A DNA stretch of 64,000 nucleotides from an uncultured Rhodospirillales bacterium (lineage in GTDB: Bacteria; Pseudomonadota; Alphaproteobacteria; Kiloniellales; Kiloniellaceae): positions 62,001-126,000 of the forward strand of contig CAJXUS010000002.1 in assembly GCA_913060675.1 (NCBI GenBank), read 5' to 3'. The translations under genes were made by a program, and so were the position numbers. Within the stretch, counting starts at the first letter, position 1. Each line of letters starts with the position of its first letter. Below are positions 18,049 to 26,656 of the stretch, piece by piece. Under the pieces are notes generated by a model. That model saw only the letters and a program-made list of their open reading frames with translations. It did not search any database and was not told where the DNA came from.

Positions 18049-18335
18049 TTGTTACAAAGATCGATCTCTGTGTAATTTGATTTCTCTTTATATTAATCCT
18101 GAGTATAGATCCTGATTCTAGTTTGGTGTTGCATGATCAGTTAACCATAATACTAGGCTCTATTCAGTGATTACACTCCTCGGTAAAGGAGAGGTGGATA
18201 ACATGATGGTGCTATTAATATTACAGCGCTAACTGTATTTGTGTTTTATTACTTGTTTTTTTTTGTGAAATAGCCCACCTTTAAGTATATGGGATTTTAT
18301 GAAAATGCACTGAAGTCGTCGGGGGATCGATAGAA

Positions 18336-18671
18336 ATGCAAGACGCATTAGAAACAACTGTAGAAGAACGCCGCGGTAAGACGCGGATTGGGGCTACTTT
18401 AAATGGCAGTTTAAGGTTCGGTCCTGAACTCACAACTGATTGTGAAGTGCTGGATGTATCTGTGACGGGAGTGAAGGTTCAACTTACAGATACTGTACCT
18501 CTAAACAGTGATGTCACTCTCATTTTACCGGGCTCTGTGCATTTTGGCGGCGAAGTGATGTGGCGGCATGGTCTTATGGTGGGGCTGAAATTTAGAAACT
18601 CACCGGAAAAAATAGCTGAACGGCTTTCTGGGATACTTAATAACGACGATATGCGTCAGCTTCACAGCTAA
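18336..18671 (+). CDS. PilZ domain protein
   Basis: Short 111-residue single PilZ domain, expected to bind cyclic-di-GMP. The two binding motifs are present in variant form: RRGKTRIG (RxxxR) near residues 9-16 and DVSVTGVKV (D/NxSxxG) near 41-49. It ends with the usual VGLKF strand. No output domain is attached and the neighbours do not suggest a target. About 290 bases of AT-rich sequence without a gene precede it; I see only a small CTCCT/AGGAG hairpin there near 18.18 kb. Confidence 0.85.
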   Translation: MQDALETTVEERRGKTRIGATLNGSLRFGPELTTDCEVLDVSVTGVKVQLTDTVPLNSDVTLILPGSVHFGGEVMWRHGLMVGLKFRNSPEKIAERLSGILNNDDMRQLHS

Positions 18672-18698
18672 GCTGGTTTGAAAGCGTTTGTGGAATGA

Positions 18699-18726
18699 AA
18701 AGCCCCTTTAAATTTAAAGGGGCTTT
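18699..18726. terminator. Palindromic terminator after PilZ gene
   Basis: Perfect 28-base palindrome: 14-base arms from AAAGCCCC to GGGGCTTT with AT-rich centre, followed by GTTGT. It may work in both directions. Confidence 0.75.
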
Positions 18727-18747
18727 GTTGTGTCTGCGGTTATATTA

Positions 18748-19007
18748 TACCAACGGCCCTTAATATTGACCCATCTGGACACGTTTTCAAGATTTTCGGT
18801 GAGGAGCACGGACTTCCGCGATGGTGTTATCACAAAGTTTGTGCGACGCGGCCCGAAAGTCTTGAAAATATGCCGTATCGGTCATGTCCACGTCCCCCCG
18901 ACGCGCGTCAAAAAGCTTTGACGATACACCGTATCGCCTGCAGCTTTCTTCCTACTCGGGGGAAGGTGGGCGTGATCCAGATGGGTCAATATTAAGGGCT
19001 GTTGGTA
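18748..19007. mobile_element. 260-bp MITE-like element
   Basis: Terminal inverted repeats of 36-37 bases (18748-18783 and 18971-19007) begin TACCAAC and match except for one substitution and one single-base gap. They share the core TTAATATTGACCCATCTGG. TTA flanks both ends (18745-18747, 19008-19010) and may be a 3-bp target duplication. Inside is a second inverted pair of 16 bases (18784-18799 with 18853-18868, one mismatch). There is no transposase, so it would be non-autonomous. Its right end forms the 3' end of the adjoining cyclotransferase gene. Confidence 0.82.
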
Positions 19008-19566
19008 TTACAGTGTTGGTTTGGCTTTGGCACTCGTGGACGTTATCAAATTCTTCAACGAGTTCGTCCCAGTATACCAAGGCTTCAGCAAAAGACATTT
19101 TTCCATACCCCGTCATGAAACGTTGAGCCATCGGCAGAAAATCGGCTTTGCCGGTCTTCTGCCAAACATTGAGATGCCAAGTGTCTCCTGATGTATGGAT
19201 GCCTTCACCAGTTGCGAACCCAAAAGCATTTATCCTCTGGGTTCCGTCATTTACGGTAAAGGAAATCAGATCATACTCACCAGTCTCGTAAAAGAGAATG
19301 CGTTCAATATCTATCTGAGAAAGATCATAGACGATAAGAATTTCAGCTTTACCTGCAGGATAAGGAACAAGCACAGGATAACTTTCTTTGACTTCTCGTT
19401 CGCAACGGTAACCTTCTAGCACACCTGGTTTTAGCTGTTCTTGATCAATAGGATGGCCCAAGACAATTTCGAGAACATCGGCGTCCATTAAGGAGCCAAA
19501 AAAGAACAGAGTTTGCTCTTCTGATTGTCTGCTGCTTTCTGGGGTATCTTTTGTGTCACATTCCAT
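18952..19566 (-). CDS. Gamma-glutamylcyclotransferase-like (AIG2/GGCT) protein
   Basis: A 204-residue protein of the GGCT fold. It has the substrate-loop signature LFFFGSLMD (normally YGSLxxG), then a barrel with YRCEREVKESYPVLVPYPAGKAEILIVYDLSQIDIERILFYETGEYDL; the glutamate in YETGEY fits the catalytic position. I start at 19566 (MECDTKD) behind GGAGAG. The last 17 or so residues (PTALNIDPSGSRPPSPE) are encoded by the right end of the MITE-like element, so the natural C-terminus has been replaced. The domain itself seems complete, so the protein may still function. Confidence 0.8.
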   Translation of the reverse strand: MECDTKDTPESSRQSEEQTLFFFGSLMDADVLEIVLGHPIDQEQLKPGVLEGYRCEREVKESYPVLVPYPAGKAEILIVYDLSQIDIERILFYETGEYDLISFTVNDGTQRINAFGFATGEGIHTSGDTWHLNVWQKTGKADFLPMAQRFMTGYGKMSFAEALVYWDELVEEFDNVHECQSQTNTVIPTALNIDPSGSRPPSPE

Positions 19567-19678
19567 GTGGATCTCTCCATAAACCAGAATTCTGGTTGAT
19601 ATACGCAAACCAAACTCCGTTTTATGGCTATTAAATGCCAGGGAGATTGAAGAAAATAATCAAGGTAATGCTGTAATT

Positions 19679-19700
19679 CTCTCTTCCCTAGGGAAGAGAG
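19679..19700 (-). terminator. Hairpin at the 3' end of the tRNA gene
   Basis: Perfect 22-base palindrome, CTCTCTTCCCT and its complement, directly beyond the tRNA CCA end. There is no T-run, so it may be a processing or weak termination signal. Confidence 0.55.
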
Positions 19701-20040
19701 TGGTGCGGACGGCGGGACTTGAACCCGCACGGCCGAAGCCAACGGATTTTCATACCAGCTACGGTTTTCACCGCCACGCCTCTGGTGCTAAGCACCGCGC
19801 GTTTGTGGTCTGGACTATCCCTTCACCATAACAAGGTCAAACTCACTAATCCTTGCCGTAGGTGCTGCCCGTCTAGTCTCTACACCTTCCCGGTCCTTTT
19901 TCAAGGGCGGGCTTGGCTCGGGATTGGCATAATCTTGCGATTGAAGCTTTCCCCGAATTTGAGCAGTTCTACTCTTCAGGTTTCCCCAAAGGCACTCAAT
20001 TTTTTAAGTCCGTCGTGTCTACCAATTCCACCACGTCCGC
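19701..20040 (-). tRNA. tRNA-Leu(UAA) split by a group I intron
   Basis: Exon 1 is 20006-20040 (35 nt) and exon 2 is 19701-19750 (50 nt), giving an 85-nt class II tRNA with encoded CCA. Acceptor GCGGACG pairs with CGTCCGC; the D arm reads TGGTAGACAC. After joining, the anticodon stem-loop is ACGGA-CTTAAAA-TCCGT with anticodon TAA. The variable arm closes on GGC-TTCG-GCC, and the T arm is GCGGG-TTCAAGT-CCCGC. Without removing the insertion no tRNA fold is possible, so the gene depends on splicing. Confidence 0.95.
19751..20005 (-). ncRNA. Group I self-splicing intron in tRNA-Leu(UAA)
   Basis: The 255-nt intron lies between U34 and A35 of the anticodon loop, the place known for cyanobacterial and plastid tRNA-Leu introns. 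The upstream exon ends in GGACTT, which can pair with the intron's GAGTGCC to give P1 with a U-G pair at the splice site. The intron ends in G. Core elements on the minus strand include GAGACTAGACGGGCAGC (R-like, 19867-19883) and GGATAGTCCAGACC (S-like, 19807-19820), with GACTA/TAGTC forming P7. No homing endonuclease is encoded. Subgroup IC3 is expected from its location (inference). Confidence 0.92.
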
Positions 20041-20224
20041 ACGTGTTGTCTAGGACACTCTGTGGGGAAATCTCTCGCCCGAATGGACCTCTAAGTCAAG
20101 TGATTCGTTTCTCTGAAATAGAAAATATTTAATAAAAATTGAGGATGACACCTATATTAGCTTTAGCTGCAGTCCATTGATTACTATGAGAATATAGGGT
20201 TTCCGTAATCGAAGTGGGGTAATT

Positions 20225-21205
20225 TCAGGTGTTTTTATCTTCCCGGTTAAATTCACCACGTTCTATTGCTCTGTCGAGGTCAACTTGTACGTCGGGCACA
20301 TAGTCATCAGCTTTGGCTTCGTCGAGCAACCATTCCCGAAAGACTTTGATCTTGGTAATTTCAGATGTGCTTTGTGGTGAGACCACATAATATTGGTAGT
20401 TAGACGGTGTCCGAGGTCCAAAGGGACAAACTAATCTGCCTGCCTTAAGGTCGTCATAGGTCAAAGAGGTCCGTCCCAGAGCAACTCCTTGACCTTCAAT
20501 AGCAGCCTGCAGGATCAAACTGGAATCGTTGTATCCAGGCCCCTTGTCAGGATCGACGTCTGTTACTCCTGCAATATGTAGCCACCGTCGCCAATTAACA
20601 GCAAAGGGTTCTTCGCCGACGTCATCGTGCAAAAGGGTGTGGTACTTCAGGTCATGGGGAGACTTAAGAGGCAGAGTGCCTTTTAGAAGGTGGGGGCTGC
20701 AAACGACCAGACTTTCGTCTTCCATCATTTTGTCAATCCGAAGGCCTGGATATTGCCCGGTGCCAAACCTGATGGCTATGTCAACGTCGTCACGGGCAAA
20801 GTTAGTTTTAGTAATACTTGCCGAGACCAGAATATCGATCTCAGGGTGAACGCGACGAAACTTTGGTAACCGGGGCAGGAGCCATTTTGCTGCAAAAGAA
20901 GGCATAACAGATACCTTCAACGTACCGCGATCGCCACCATCATAAAGCTTTTGGGTCGTGGTCTTGATTATATCAAAAGCCTCACTCACCGCAGGAAGTA
21001 GGAGTTGGGCTTCATCCGTAAGGATTAAGCGCCTATTCATTCTGCGGAACAATTGAATACCAAGGTGATCTTCGAGAGATTTGATCTGATGGCTCACGGC
21101 CGCCTGTGTCACAAATAGCTCTTGAGCAGCTTTTGTAAATGACAAGTGACGGGCGGCGGCCTCAAAGGCGCGTAGGGCATTAAGCGGAGGTAAAGGTCTT
21201 AACAT
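20225..21205 (-). CDS. LysR-family regulator, GcvA-like
   Basis: A 326-residue LysR regulator. The N-terminus LRPLPPLNALRAFEAAARHLSFTKAAQELFVTQAAVSHQIKSLEDHLGIQLFRR is the GcvA-subfamily winged helix. The C-terminal type 2 periplasmic-binding-like domain includes MPSFAAKWLLPRLPKFRRVHPEIDI and AAIEGQGVALGRTSL. It faces away from the DUF1127 gene 141 bases off, which may be under its control. No gcv genes are nearby, so glycine cleavage is not implied. Confidence 0.9.
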   Translation of the reverse strand: MLRPLPPLNALRAFEAAARHLSFTKAAQELFVTQAAVSHQIKSLEDHLGIQLFRRMNRRLILTDEAQLLLPAVSEAFDIIKTTTQKLYDGGDRGTLKVSVMPSFAAKWLLPRLPKFRRVHPEIDILVSASITKTNFARDDVDIAIRFGTGQYPGLRIDKMMEDESLVVCSPHLLKGTLPLKSPHDLKYHTLLHDDVGEEPFAVNWRRWLHIAGVTDVDPDKGPGYNDSSLILQAAIEGQGVALGRTSLTYDDLKAGRLVCPFGPRTPSNYQYYVVSPQSTSEITKIKVFREWLLDEAKADDYVPDVQVDLDRAIERGEFNREDKNT

Positions 21206-21346
21206 TTTTTCGCATTATAAAATCTAATCTGATATATGAAATATCATCGTTTGAGAATTAAATCAATCGCTCATACCTTAGCTGTATCAAAGATTACAAA
21301 CGTGACAGTCTTCAGGGACTGCCAAATTCAGATAAGGAGAACTGTT

Positions 21347-21583
21347 ATGGCAAACGTATCAATACACAAATCCACTACTTTCGGCGGACTACACACTAAC
21401 AAGCTGAGCGTATTCTCTCTGATGGCACCTGTCGTATTTGTCGTCGAGACGCTAATGGCCTGGCAAGAGCGATTGATCGCACGCGATAGTCTACGGGACT
21501 TCGATGCACGGCTCTTGTCAGATATGGGAATTTCAGTTGAAGAAGCCAAAAACGAAGCTGCGAAGCCTTTTTGGACCAACTGA
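21347..21583 (+). CDS. DUF1127 (YjiS-like) small protein
   Basis: A 78-residue protein whose C-terminal 40 residues form a DUF1127 domain: ERLIARDSLRDFDARLLSDMGISVEEAKNEAAKPFW. The start at 21347 is preceded by ATAAGGAGA, a strong ribosome site; the frame extends upstream but has no support. DUF1127 proteins are small, arginine-rich, often stress-induced, and some bind RNA. Divergent from the GcvA-like regulator. Confidence 0.85.
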   Translation: MANVSIHKSTTFGGLHTNKLSVFSLMAPVVFVVETLMAWQERLIARDSLRDFDARLLSDMGISVEEAKNEAAKPFWTN

Positions 21584-21666
21584 TTCTAGTCGACCCTGCC
21601 CCGACACGCTATCGGGCACTCCTTTGGAGATAGCGTACAAATTTCCTCGCAAGAGGAAGACAGAGA

Positions 21667-21710
21667 AGCCCGTTTGAAAGCGCCGACAGCTTTTGACGGG
21701 CTCTTTTGTT
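21667..21710 (+). terminator. Terminator after the DUF1127 gene
   Basis: Long nested stem: AGCCCGT...TGAAAGC pairs with GCTTTTG-ACGGGCT and is followed by CTTTTGTTTG. A separate 8-bp hairpin (ACGCTATC/GATAGCGT) lies just before it, near 21.61-21.64 kb. Confidence 0.8.
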
Positions 21711-21754
21711 TGTAAGGCAGGTGTTTACAAGGCTGGGAAATTTCAAGCAGGATT

Positions 21755-22522
21755 TTATGGTAAAAATTGCTCGCGAATAATTCGTTCTTCGAGATTATGT
21801 TCTTGGTCGAACAGTAGCTTCATATCGACGCTGTTATCCTGCCGAACAGTTACTTTCTTTACGTGTTTGATTTCTGTGAAATCAGCAGCTGCAGAAATGG
21901 GCCGCTTATCAGTATCTAATGCACGAAAAGATACTTCCGCGCTCGCAGGGAGTAATGCGCCACGCCATCTACGGGGGCGAAACGCACTGATCGGTGTCAT
22001 AGCAAGTAGGGAGGCGCCAATAGGGATAATTGGGCCGTGGGCCGAGAGGTTGTAGGCGGTGCTGCCTGCTGGCGTGGAGACAATTACGCCATCACAAACA
22101 AGCTCTTCCATGCGTTCGATACCATCAATATCAATACCGATCCCGGCGGCTTGTCGACTTTCTCTATGCAGGGAAACTTCGTTTATCGCGAGAGCCTCAA
22201 ATTTTTGTCCGCTTACTGTCAGCACAGACATACGCAAAGGGTGAAGAGTTACTTCAACAGCTTTTGATATACGTTTGTCTAATGCATCTTCATTGTAGCG
22301 ATTGAGAAGAAAGCCAACCGTTCCTCTGTTCATGCCGTAGATCGGTATGTCGAGGCCAATATATTGGTGTAAGGTCTCAAGCATAAAGCCATCCCCGCCC
22401 AAAGCGACAATGACATCTGCTTCATCTGGTTCTACTGCCTTGTACTTGTTCGTCAGGCAATCCAGTGCATTTGTCGCTTTTTCTGTCTCGGAAGCAACAA
22501 ATGCCAGACGTTTTCTTCCCAT
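21755..22522 (-). CDS. nadK: NAD kinase
   Basis: Makes NADP from NAD and ATP. Motifs are [14 protein letters not shown] (GGDG, phosphate binding), [20 protein letters not shown] (NE) and [24 protein letters not shown] start at 22522 ([11 protein letters not shown]), which gives 255 residues and the usual alphaproteobacterial N-terminus. An ATG 48 bases upstream has no visible ribosome site. Identification secure, start less so. Confidence 0.95.
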   Translation of the reverse strand: MGRKRLAFVASETEKATNALDCLTNKYKAVEPDEADVIVALGGDGFMLETLHQYIGLDIPIYGMNRGTVGFLLNRYNEDALDKRISKAVEVTLHPLRMSVLTVSGQKFEALAINEVSLHRESRQAAGIGIDIDGIERMEELVCDGVIVSTPAGSTAYNLSAHGPIIPIGASLLAMTPISAFRPRRWRGALLPASAEVSFRALDTDKRPISAAADFTEIKHVKKVTVRQDNSVDMKLLFDQEHNLEERIIREQFLP

Positions 22523-22692
22523 GCCAATAACCTTTTCCTGTAAAGCATGACGTTCTGATGTAACATGCATTTCACAAACGATAACAATAGACTGACAGTC
22601 ACTTGCAGCGCTGTCAAAATGTCTGATAAAGGAAGATCAAAATTTATCAGATGATCCACATAAAAGATTATCGTATTTGGGGAGATCATAAC

Positions 22693-23163
22693 TTGATTCG
22701 TCTTTTGGCCGCTCTTCTAGCCTTTACCTTTTTTGCTTCAACAGCTCAGGCGGTTGATCGACACGCAGGGTATTACTATCCCGAGCCAATATATCAGGAA
22801 GTTTACAAAGCAAGAGCCAAGGGGCTGAAGACGGCAAACCGTAAAACACGGGTCGCGTTTGTAACCTCAATTACCCAACAAAACATGAAGCGTGAATTTT
22901 CGCCAGAAGCGGCAATTTTCGCCAAAGGAGATAATGCTGAGAAACTTATCATTGTCGGTCTTGTTGATGGGCGGCTTGATACGATTTACAGATCTCGGGC
23001 GATATTTGCAAATATGACGGCAGCTGCGCGTACCTTACCGATTTTTCAAGAATTGGGGGTTGAAGACGTCTTTACCTTTTTTGATCTCGCTGCTTTGATG
23101 GGCTTCAAACAGATTACAATCACCAATGGCCGTAATTTTACTCATCAGGTGATATTGAAATAG
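22693..23163 (+). CDS. Exported protein of unknown function
   Basis: I set the start at TTG 22693 behind GGGGAG, because translation then begins with a clean signal peptide (MIRLLAALLAFTFFASTAQA). An ATG 42 bases upstream would bury it. The mature 136 or so residues contain VDRHAGYYYPEPIYQEVYKARAKG, then a region with TSITQQNMKREFSPEAAIFAKGDNAEKLIIVGL and DLAALMGFKQITITNGRNFTHQV. I have a faint memory of similar alphaproteobacterial proteins with misleading cofactor annotations, so I assign no function. It is 48 bases before an MFS gene and may share its transcript. Confidence 0.7.
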   Translation: MIRLLAALLAFTFFASTAQAVDRHAGYYYPEPIYQEVYKARAKGLKTANRKTRVAFVTSITQQNMKREFSPEAAIFAKGDNAEKLIIVGLVDGRLDTIYRSRAIFANMTAAARTLPIFQELGVEDVFTFFDLAALMGFKQITITNGRNFTHQVILK

Positions 23164-23211
23164 CTGCCTCATAAATAATTATAACGATGCAGGATAGAGG
23201 ATCTTTCCGCG

Positions 23212-24441
23212 ATGATATTGCGTGTGTTCTTGCCATTTGCCCTTGGCTATTTCCTCTCTTTCCTTTTGCGGGTGGTTAACGGAATTATTGCTCCTGATTT
23301 GGTTGCAGAACTCAACCTTGATGCATCTGAACTTGGATTGTTGACCAGTACTTTCTTTATTGCATTTGCTGCGACACAACTTCCTCTTGGGTTACTTCTG
23401 GATCGGTACGGCCCCAGAAAAGTAGAGAGCACACTGATGCTTTTTACTGCAGTTGGGGCGCTGCTGTTCTCGTGGGCAGATAATTTTTATTTACTATTAC
23501 TCGGGCGCGCTTTGATCGGTTTTGGTGTGTCGGCTTGTATGATGGCCGCTTTCAAAGCGTATGTGAGTTGGGTGCCTAAAGATCGTTTACCACTGATCAA
23601 TGGGTGTCACCTTGCTGCAGGTGGATTGGGGGCGATAGCCGGAACAGTGCCTGTTGAATTTTTGGCTTCAGAAATTGGTTGGCGCGGCGTATTCGTTGTG
23701 CTTGCAGCGCTTTCAGTTCTTATCGCAGTATTGATTTATTTTATCATTCCCCGGCGTGATGAAATTCCGCCAACGGAATCAATTACTCAGCAAATCAAAG
23801 AGTATGGCCAAATATTCCGGAGCTCTTATTTCTGGCGGATCACACCCTTTACTGTGATGTCCCAAGCAGCGTTTTTCTCTCTACAAGCCTTGTGGTCGGG
23901 GCCGTGGTTGCGAGACGTGGCTAATTTTGAAAGAGACACGGTCGCTTCAACTTTAGCCGCGATTGCTTTTTCGGTGTTTATCGGTTTCCTACTGGGAGGC
24001 TTTGTGACTGATTGGTTGAGACGGCATCATATTAGTCCAATCACGGTTGGAGTTTATGCAATGTTGCTCTGTCTCGTGCCCCAAGCACTACTTCTAGGTG
24101 GCGGTGGTTCTCTCATGGTCATTGGGGCGATATGGATGCTTTTTGGGGTATTGGGAACAGGCGGATATCTTATCTACCCTGGCTTTTCTCAGTTCTTTCC
24201 GGTGCATTTGGTTGGCCGGGTAAACACAGCTTTGAATTCATTGGTGTTTTTGACGGCTTTTGGCGGGCAGTGGGCCGTCGGAGCGGTGATCGAATATTGG
24301 CCGGAACAAGCTGATGGTGGGTATGCAGTTGAGGGTTATCAGGCCAGTATCATCATGCTGTTGGGGGCACAAATAATGGCTGCAAGTTGGTATTTCCTGC
24401 AGCCATTATTTATAAAGAATAATAAAGTTCTTAGTTCTTAA
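23212..24441 (+). CDS. MFS transporter
   Basis: A 409-residue major facilitator with about twelve helices. The diagnostic loop between helices 2 and 3 is LLLDRYGPRKV, and the second half has GFVTDWLRRHHI. The N-terminus FALGYFLSFLLRVVNGIIAPDLVAELNL is typical of a nitrate/sialate-like or uncharacterised proteobacterial branch. Substrate unknown. No ribosome site of ordinary spacing is obvious. Confidence 0.88.
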   Translation: MILRVFLPFALGYFLSFLLRVVNGIIAPDLVAELNLDASELGLLTSTFFIAFAATQLPLGLLLDRYGPRKVESTLMLFTAVGALLFSWADNFYLLLLGRALIGFGVSACMMAAFKAYVSWVPKDRLPLINGCHLAAGGLGAIAGTVPVEFLASEIGWRGVFVVLAALSVLIAVLIYFIIPRRDEIPPTESITQQIKEYGQIFRSSYFWRITPFTVMSQAAFFSLQALWSGPWLRDVANFERDTVASTLAAIAFSVFIGFLLGGFVTDWLRRHHISPITVGVYAMLLCLVPQALLLGGGGSLMVIGAIWMLFGVLGTGGYLIYPGFSQFFPVHLVGRVNTALNSLVFLTAFGGQWAVGAVIEYWPEQADGGYAVEGYQASIIMLLGAQIMAASWYFLQPLFIKNNKVLSS

Positions 24442-24467
24442 AGATGGAAAGCAACTAAATTCAATGC

Positions 24468-25532
24468 CTAACCGCCCGTAACGCTCATATGGCGTGCAAC
24501 AGAAGGGTCCGCATCTCGGTCGATAATAAAGTCGTGACCTTTGGGCTTGCGAGAGATTGCTTCAAAAATGGCTTGTTCCAAGGGACCATCTTCATCGCTA
24601 CTTCTTAAGGGGGCACGCAGATCCGCCGCGTCATCCTTGCCAAGGCAAAGATAAAGCGTTCCGGTGCAGGTCATCCGAACTCGATTACAGCTTTCACAAA
24701 AGTTATGTGTCATTGGTGTGATGAAGCCGATTTTTCCACCAGTTTCTTTCACTTCGACATAACGAGCTGGCCCACCGGTTTTGTAATCGATTTCGTTCAA
24801 TGTCCAGTGTTCACCAAGGATGGATCGAACCTCTGTGAGGGGAAGATATTGATCTACCCTGTCTTCGTTGCCGATATCGCCCATGGGCATAACTTCAATA
24901 AAGGTAATGTCGAAACCTTCATCTCCGCACCAAGAGACAAGAGTATGGAGTTCGTCGTCGTTAACACCCCGTAGAGCTACGGTGTTGATCTTAACGTGCA
25001 ACCCGGCCTTCTTCGCAGCTTGAAGGCCTTCGAGAACTTGGTCGAGCTTACCCCAGCGCGTAATGGCAGCAAATTTATCTTTGTTTAGTGTATCCAGCGA
25101 AACATTGATACGGCGCATACCTGCATCCGCAAGTTGTTGCGCGTATTTTTCCAGCTGGCTGCCGTTAGTGGTCAAGGTCATCTCGTTGAGTTGGCCAGAT
25201 TCTAGGTACGGCGTTAGGCTGTTGAACAGCTTCATTATGTTTTTGCGGACAAGTGGTTCTCCACCTGTAAACCGTAATTTTTTAACACCTAGATTAATAA
25301 AGGAGGCTGAAACCCGCTCTAGTTCTTCGATGGTTAAAAGTTCTTTTTTGGGTAGAAATGTCATGTCTTCAGACATGCAATAGACACACCGATAGTCACA
25401 GCGATCCGTGACGGATATCCGCAAGTAATCAACCATGCGACCAAAAGGATCGACCATGCCTGGGTGACCAGTTAAATTGGCAACAGATGCAGGCTCTAGC
25501 GGCCCTTTCTGAAGGTCTGACGAATTAACCAT
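24468..25532 (-). CDS. moaA: GTP 3',8-cyclase (molybdenum cofactor step 1)
   Basis: MoaA turns GTP into 3',8-cyclo-GTP using radical SAM chemistry. The N-terminal cluster is CDYRCVYC after RISVTDR. The C-terminal second cluster is [18 protein letters not shown], and the essential double glycine ends the protein (SVTGG). I start at 25532 ([10 protein letters not shown]) behind CAGGAG, for 354 residues. An upstream ATG lacks a ribosome site. It supplies cofactor for the formate dehydrogenase at the right end. No moaC, moaD or moaE lies beside it. Confidence 0.96.
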   Translation of the reverse strand: MVNSSDLQKGPLEPASVANLTGHPGMVDPFGRMVDYLRISVTDRCDYRCVYCMSEDMTFLPKKELLTIEELERVSASFINLGVKKLRFTGGEPLVRKNIMKLFNSLTPYLESGQLNEMTLTTNGSQLEKYAQQLADAGMRRINVSLDTLNKDKFAAITRWGKLDQVLEGLQAAKKAGLHVKINTVALRGVNDDELHTLVSWCGDEGFDITFIEVMPMGDIGNEDRVDQYLPLTEVRSILGEHWTLNEIDYKTGGPARYVEVKETGGKIGFITPMTHNFCESCNRVRMTCTGTLYLCLGKDDAADLRAPLRSSDEDGPLEQAIFEAISRKPKGHDFIIDRDADPSVARHMSVTGG

Positions 25533-25638
25533 CAAATTATTCTCCTGAACTGCATAGCAGTCTAACGCCTTTTCCCGAAAAAGCACTCATACACATTGAC
25601 GCGGGGAAACATTTTTTCAAGTCCGTTGATATGTTTTA

Positions 25639-26490
25639 TTATATTTTCACTCTTTTAATCGCCGTTATACCTGTGCCGCCAGTTTCCATTTCAACGCGTT
25701 CTGTTATGTGCGCGATCGGCTCAATCGTAACATCCATAGAGTTTGCTGTTGCATGAATTGCCATCTTGTTATCAAGAGCGATAGCCACATGCCCAGGCCA
25801 GTAAATAAGATCGCCTTCAGTTGTTTGCTCCGAGTTAACAGGGATGCCAAGGGTTTTTTCCTGCATACTGGCATCTCGTTGAGCGGTTATTCCGCAAGCA
25901 CTCAGAGACACCTGGATGAGACCAGAACAATCAATGCCAACAGAGGTCTTGCCCCCCCACAAATAAGGGGTTCCGAGAAAACGTCGTGCAACCGAAACAT
26001 GATTGGTTGCTGCTATGTCTTGCGACATTATATGAGCAGAGAATACCCAGCCACCACCTTGAATTTGCGAGTAATTTCCCTCAACTTGAACAACACTGAT
26101 AGCGCTCTCTATCGATAAAAGGTCTAGGGGAGGGCTCTTCATATCTGGTTTGGGAAAGACGTAAGTCCGAAGTGCGTGGACCCTATGGGTTGTTGGGCGA
26201 ACCTCTTTGCTTAAATCAGAAGATGGAACATAACCAACGTAACTGTCCTTTGCATTTTGTACCCAGGCCCACCCGTTTTTTTCATCGTATACCGTTAGTT
26301 TTTCACCAAACAATAGCTCACTATCCAATGGGGCTCCCATTTCAGGGTAGCGACGTAAAGAGCTTTTACCTAAAATGATCTGAGCGGCTTGACCTCGACT
26401 GTATTGGCTACAGGTAACTTTCTCTCGCAAATATTCCGCGACGAGGTCGTCTCGAATGGGGTGGAGGCGGGGACTAAGAGTATTCAGCAT
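25639..26490 (-). CDS. NlpC/P60 family cell-wall hydrolase with SH3 domains
   Basis: A 283-residue protein. The N-terminal half has SH3-like repeats (SLRRYPEMGAPLDSELLFGEKLTVYDEKNGWAWVQNAKDSYVGYVPSSDL, and a second around VEGNYSQIQGGGWVFSAHI). The C-terminal NlpC/P60 domain shows catalytic Cys in GIDCSGLIQ, His in PGHVAIAL and a polar third residue near HATANS. The likely activity is cleavage of D-gamma-glutamyl-diaminopimelate peptide bonds. There is no signal peptide, as in cytosolic dipeptidyl-peptidase VI-type relatives involved in wall recycling. Start at 26490 chosen over an ATG 51 bases upstream; moderate certainty. Confidence 0.85.
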   Translation of the reverse strand: MLNTLSPRLHPIRDDLVAEYLREKVTCSQYSRGQAAQIILGKSSLRRYPEMGAPLDSELLFGEKLTVYDEKNGWAWVQNAKDSYVGYVPSSDLSKEVRPTTHRVHALRTYVFPKPDMKSPPLDLLSIESAISVVQVEGNYSQIQGGGWVFSAHIMSQDIAATNHVSVARRFLGTPYLWGGKTSVGIDCSGLIQVSLSACGITAQRDASMQEKTLGIPVNSEQTTEGDLIYWPGHVAIALDNKMAIHATANSMDVTIEPIAHITERVEMETGGTGITAIKRVKI

Positions 26491-26656
26491 AAGGGCTTTG
26501 TATTCTCTTCTGTAGTATATCGGGCTAGAACAGATTGCCATTGTCTTAAGCGCAAATAAAGTTTTCTTCTAACTATAGGCTATAAGTGAAGAATACTGAC
26601 GATATTTCTTAATCTTGTGACGGGCAGTTATTTGTCCACTGGATGAGGCCATTTAT

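Noticed and set aside
18106-18123. TCCTGATTCTAG resembles an arm of the 58-bp palindrome at 17.23 kb
   Set aside because: Only about twelve bases match with one change, and no partner arm lies nearby; probably chance or too decayed to claim.
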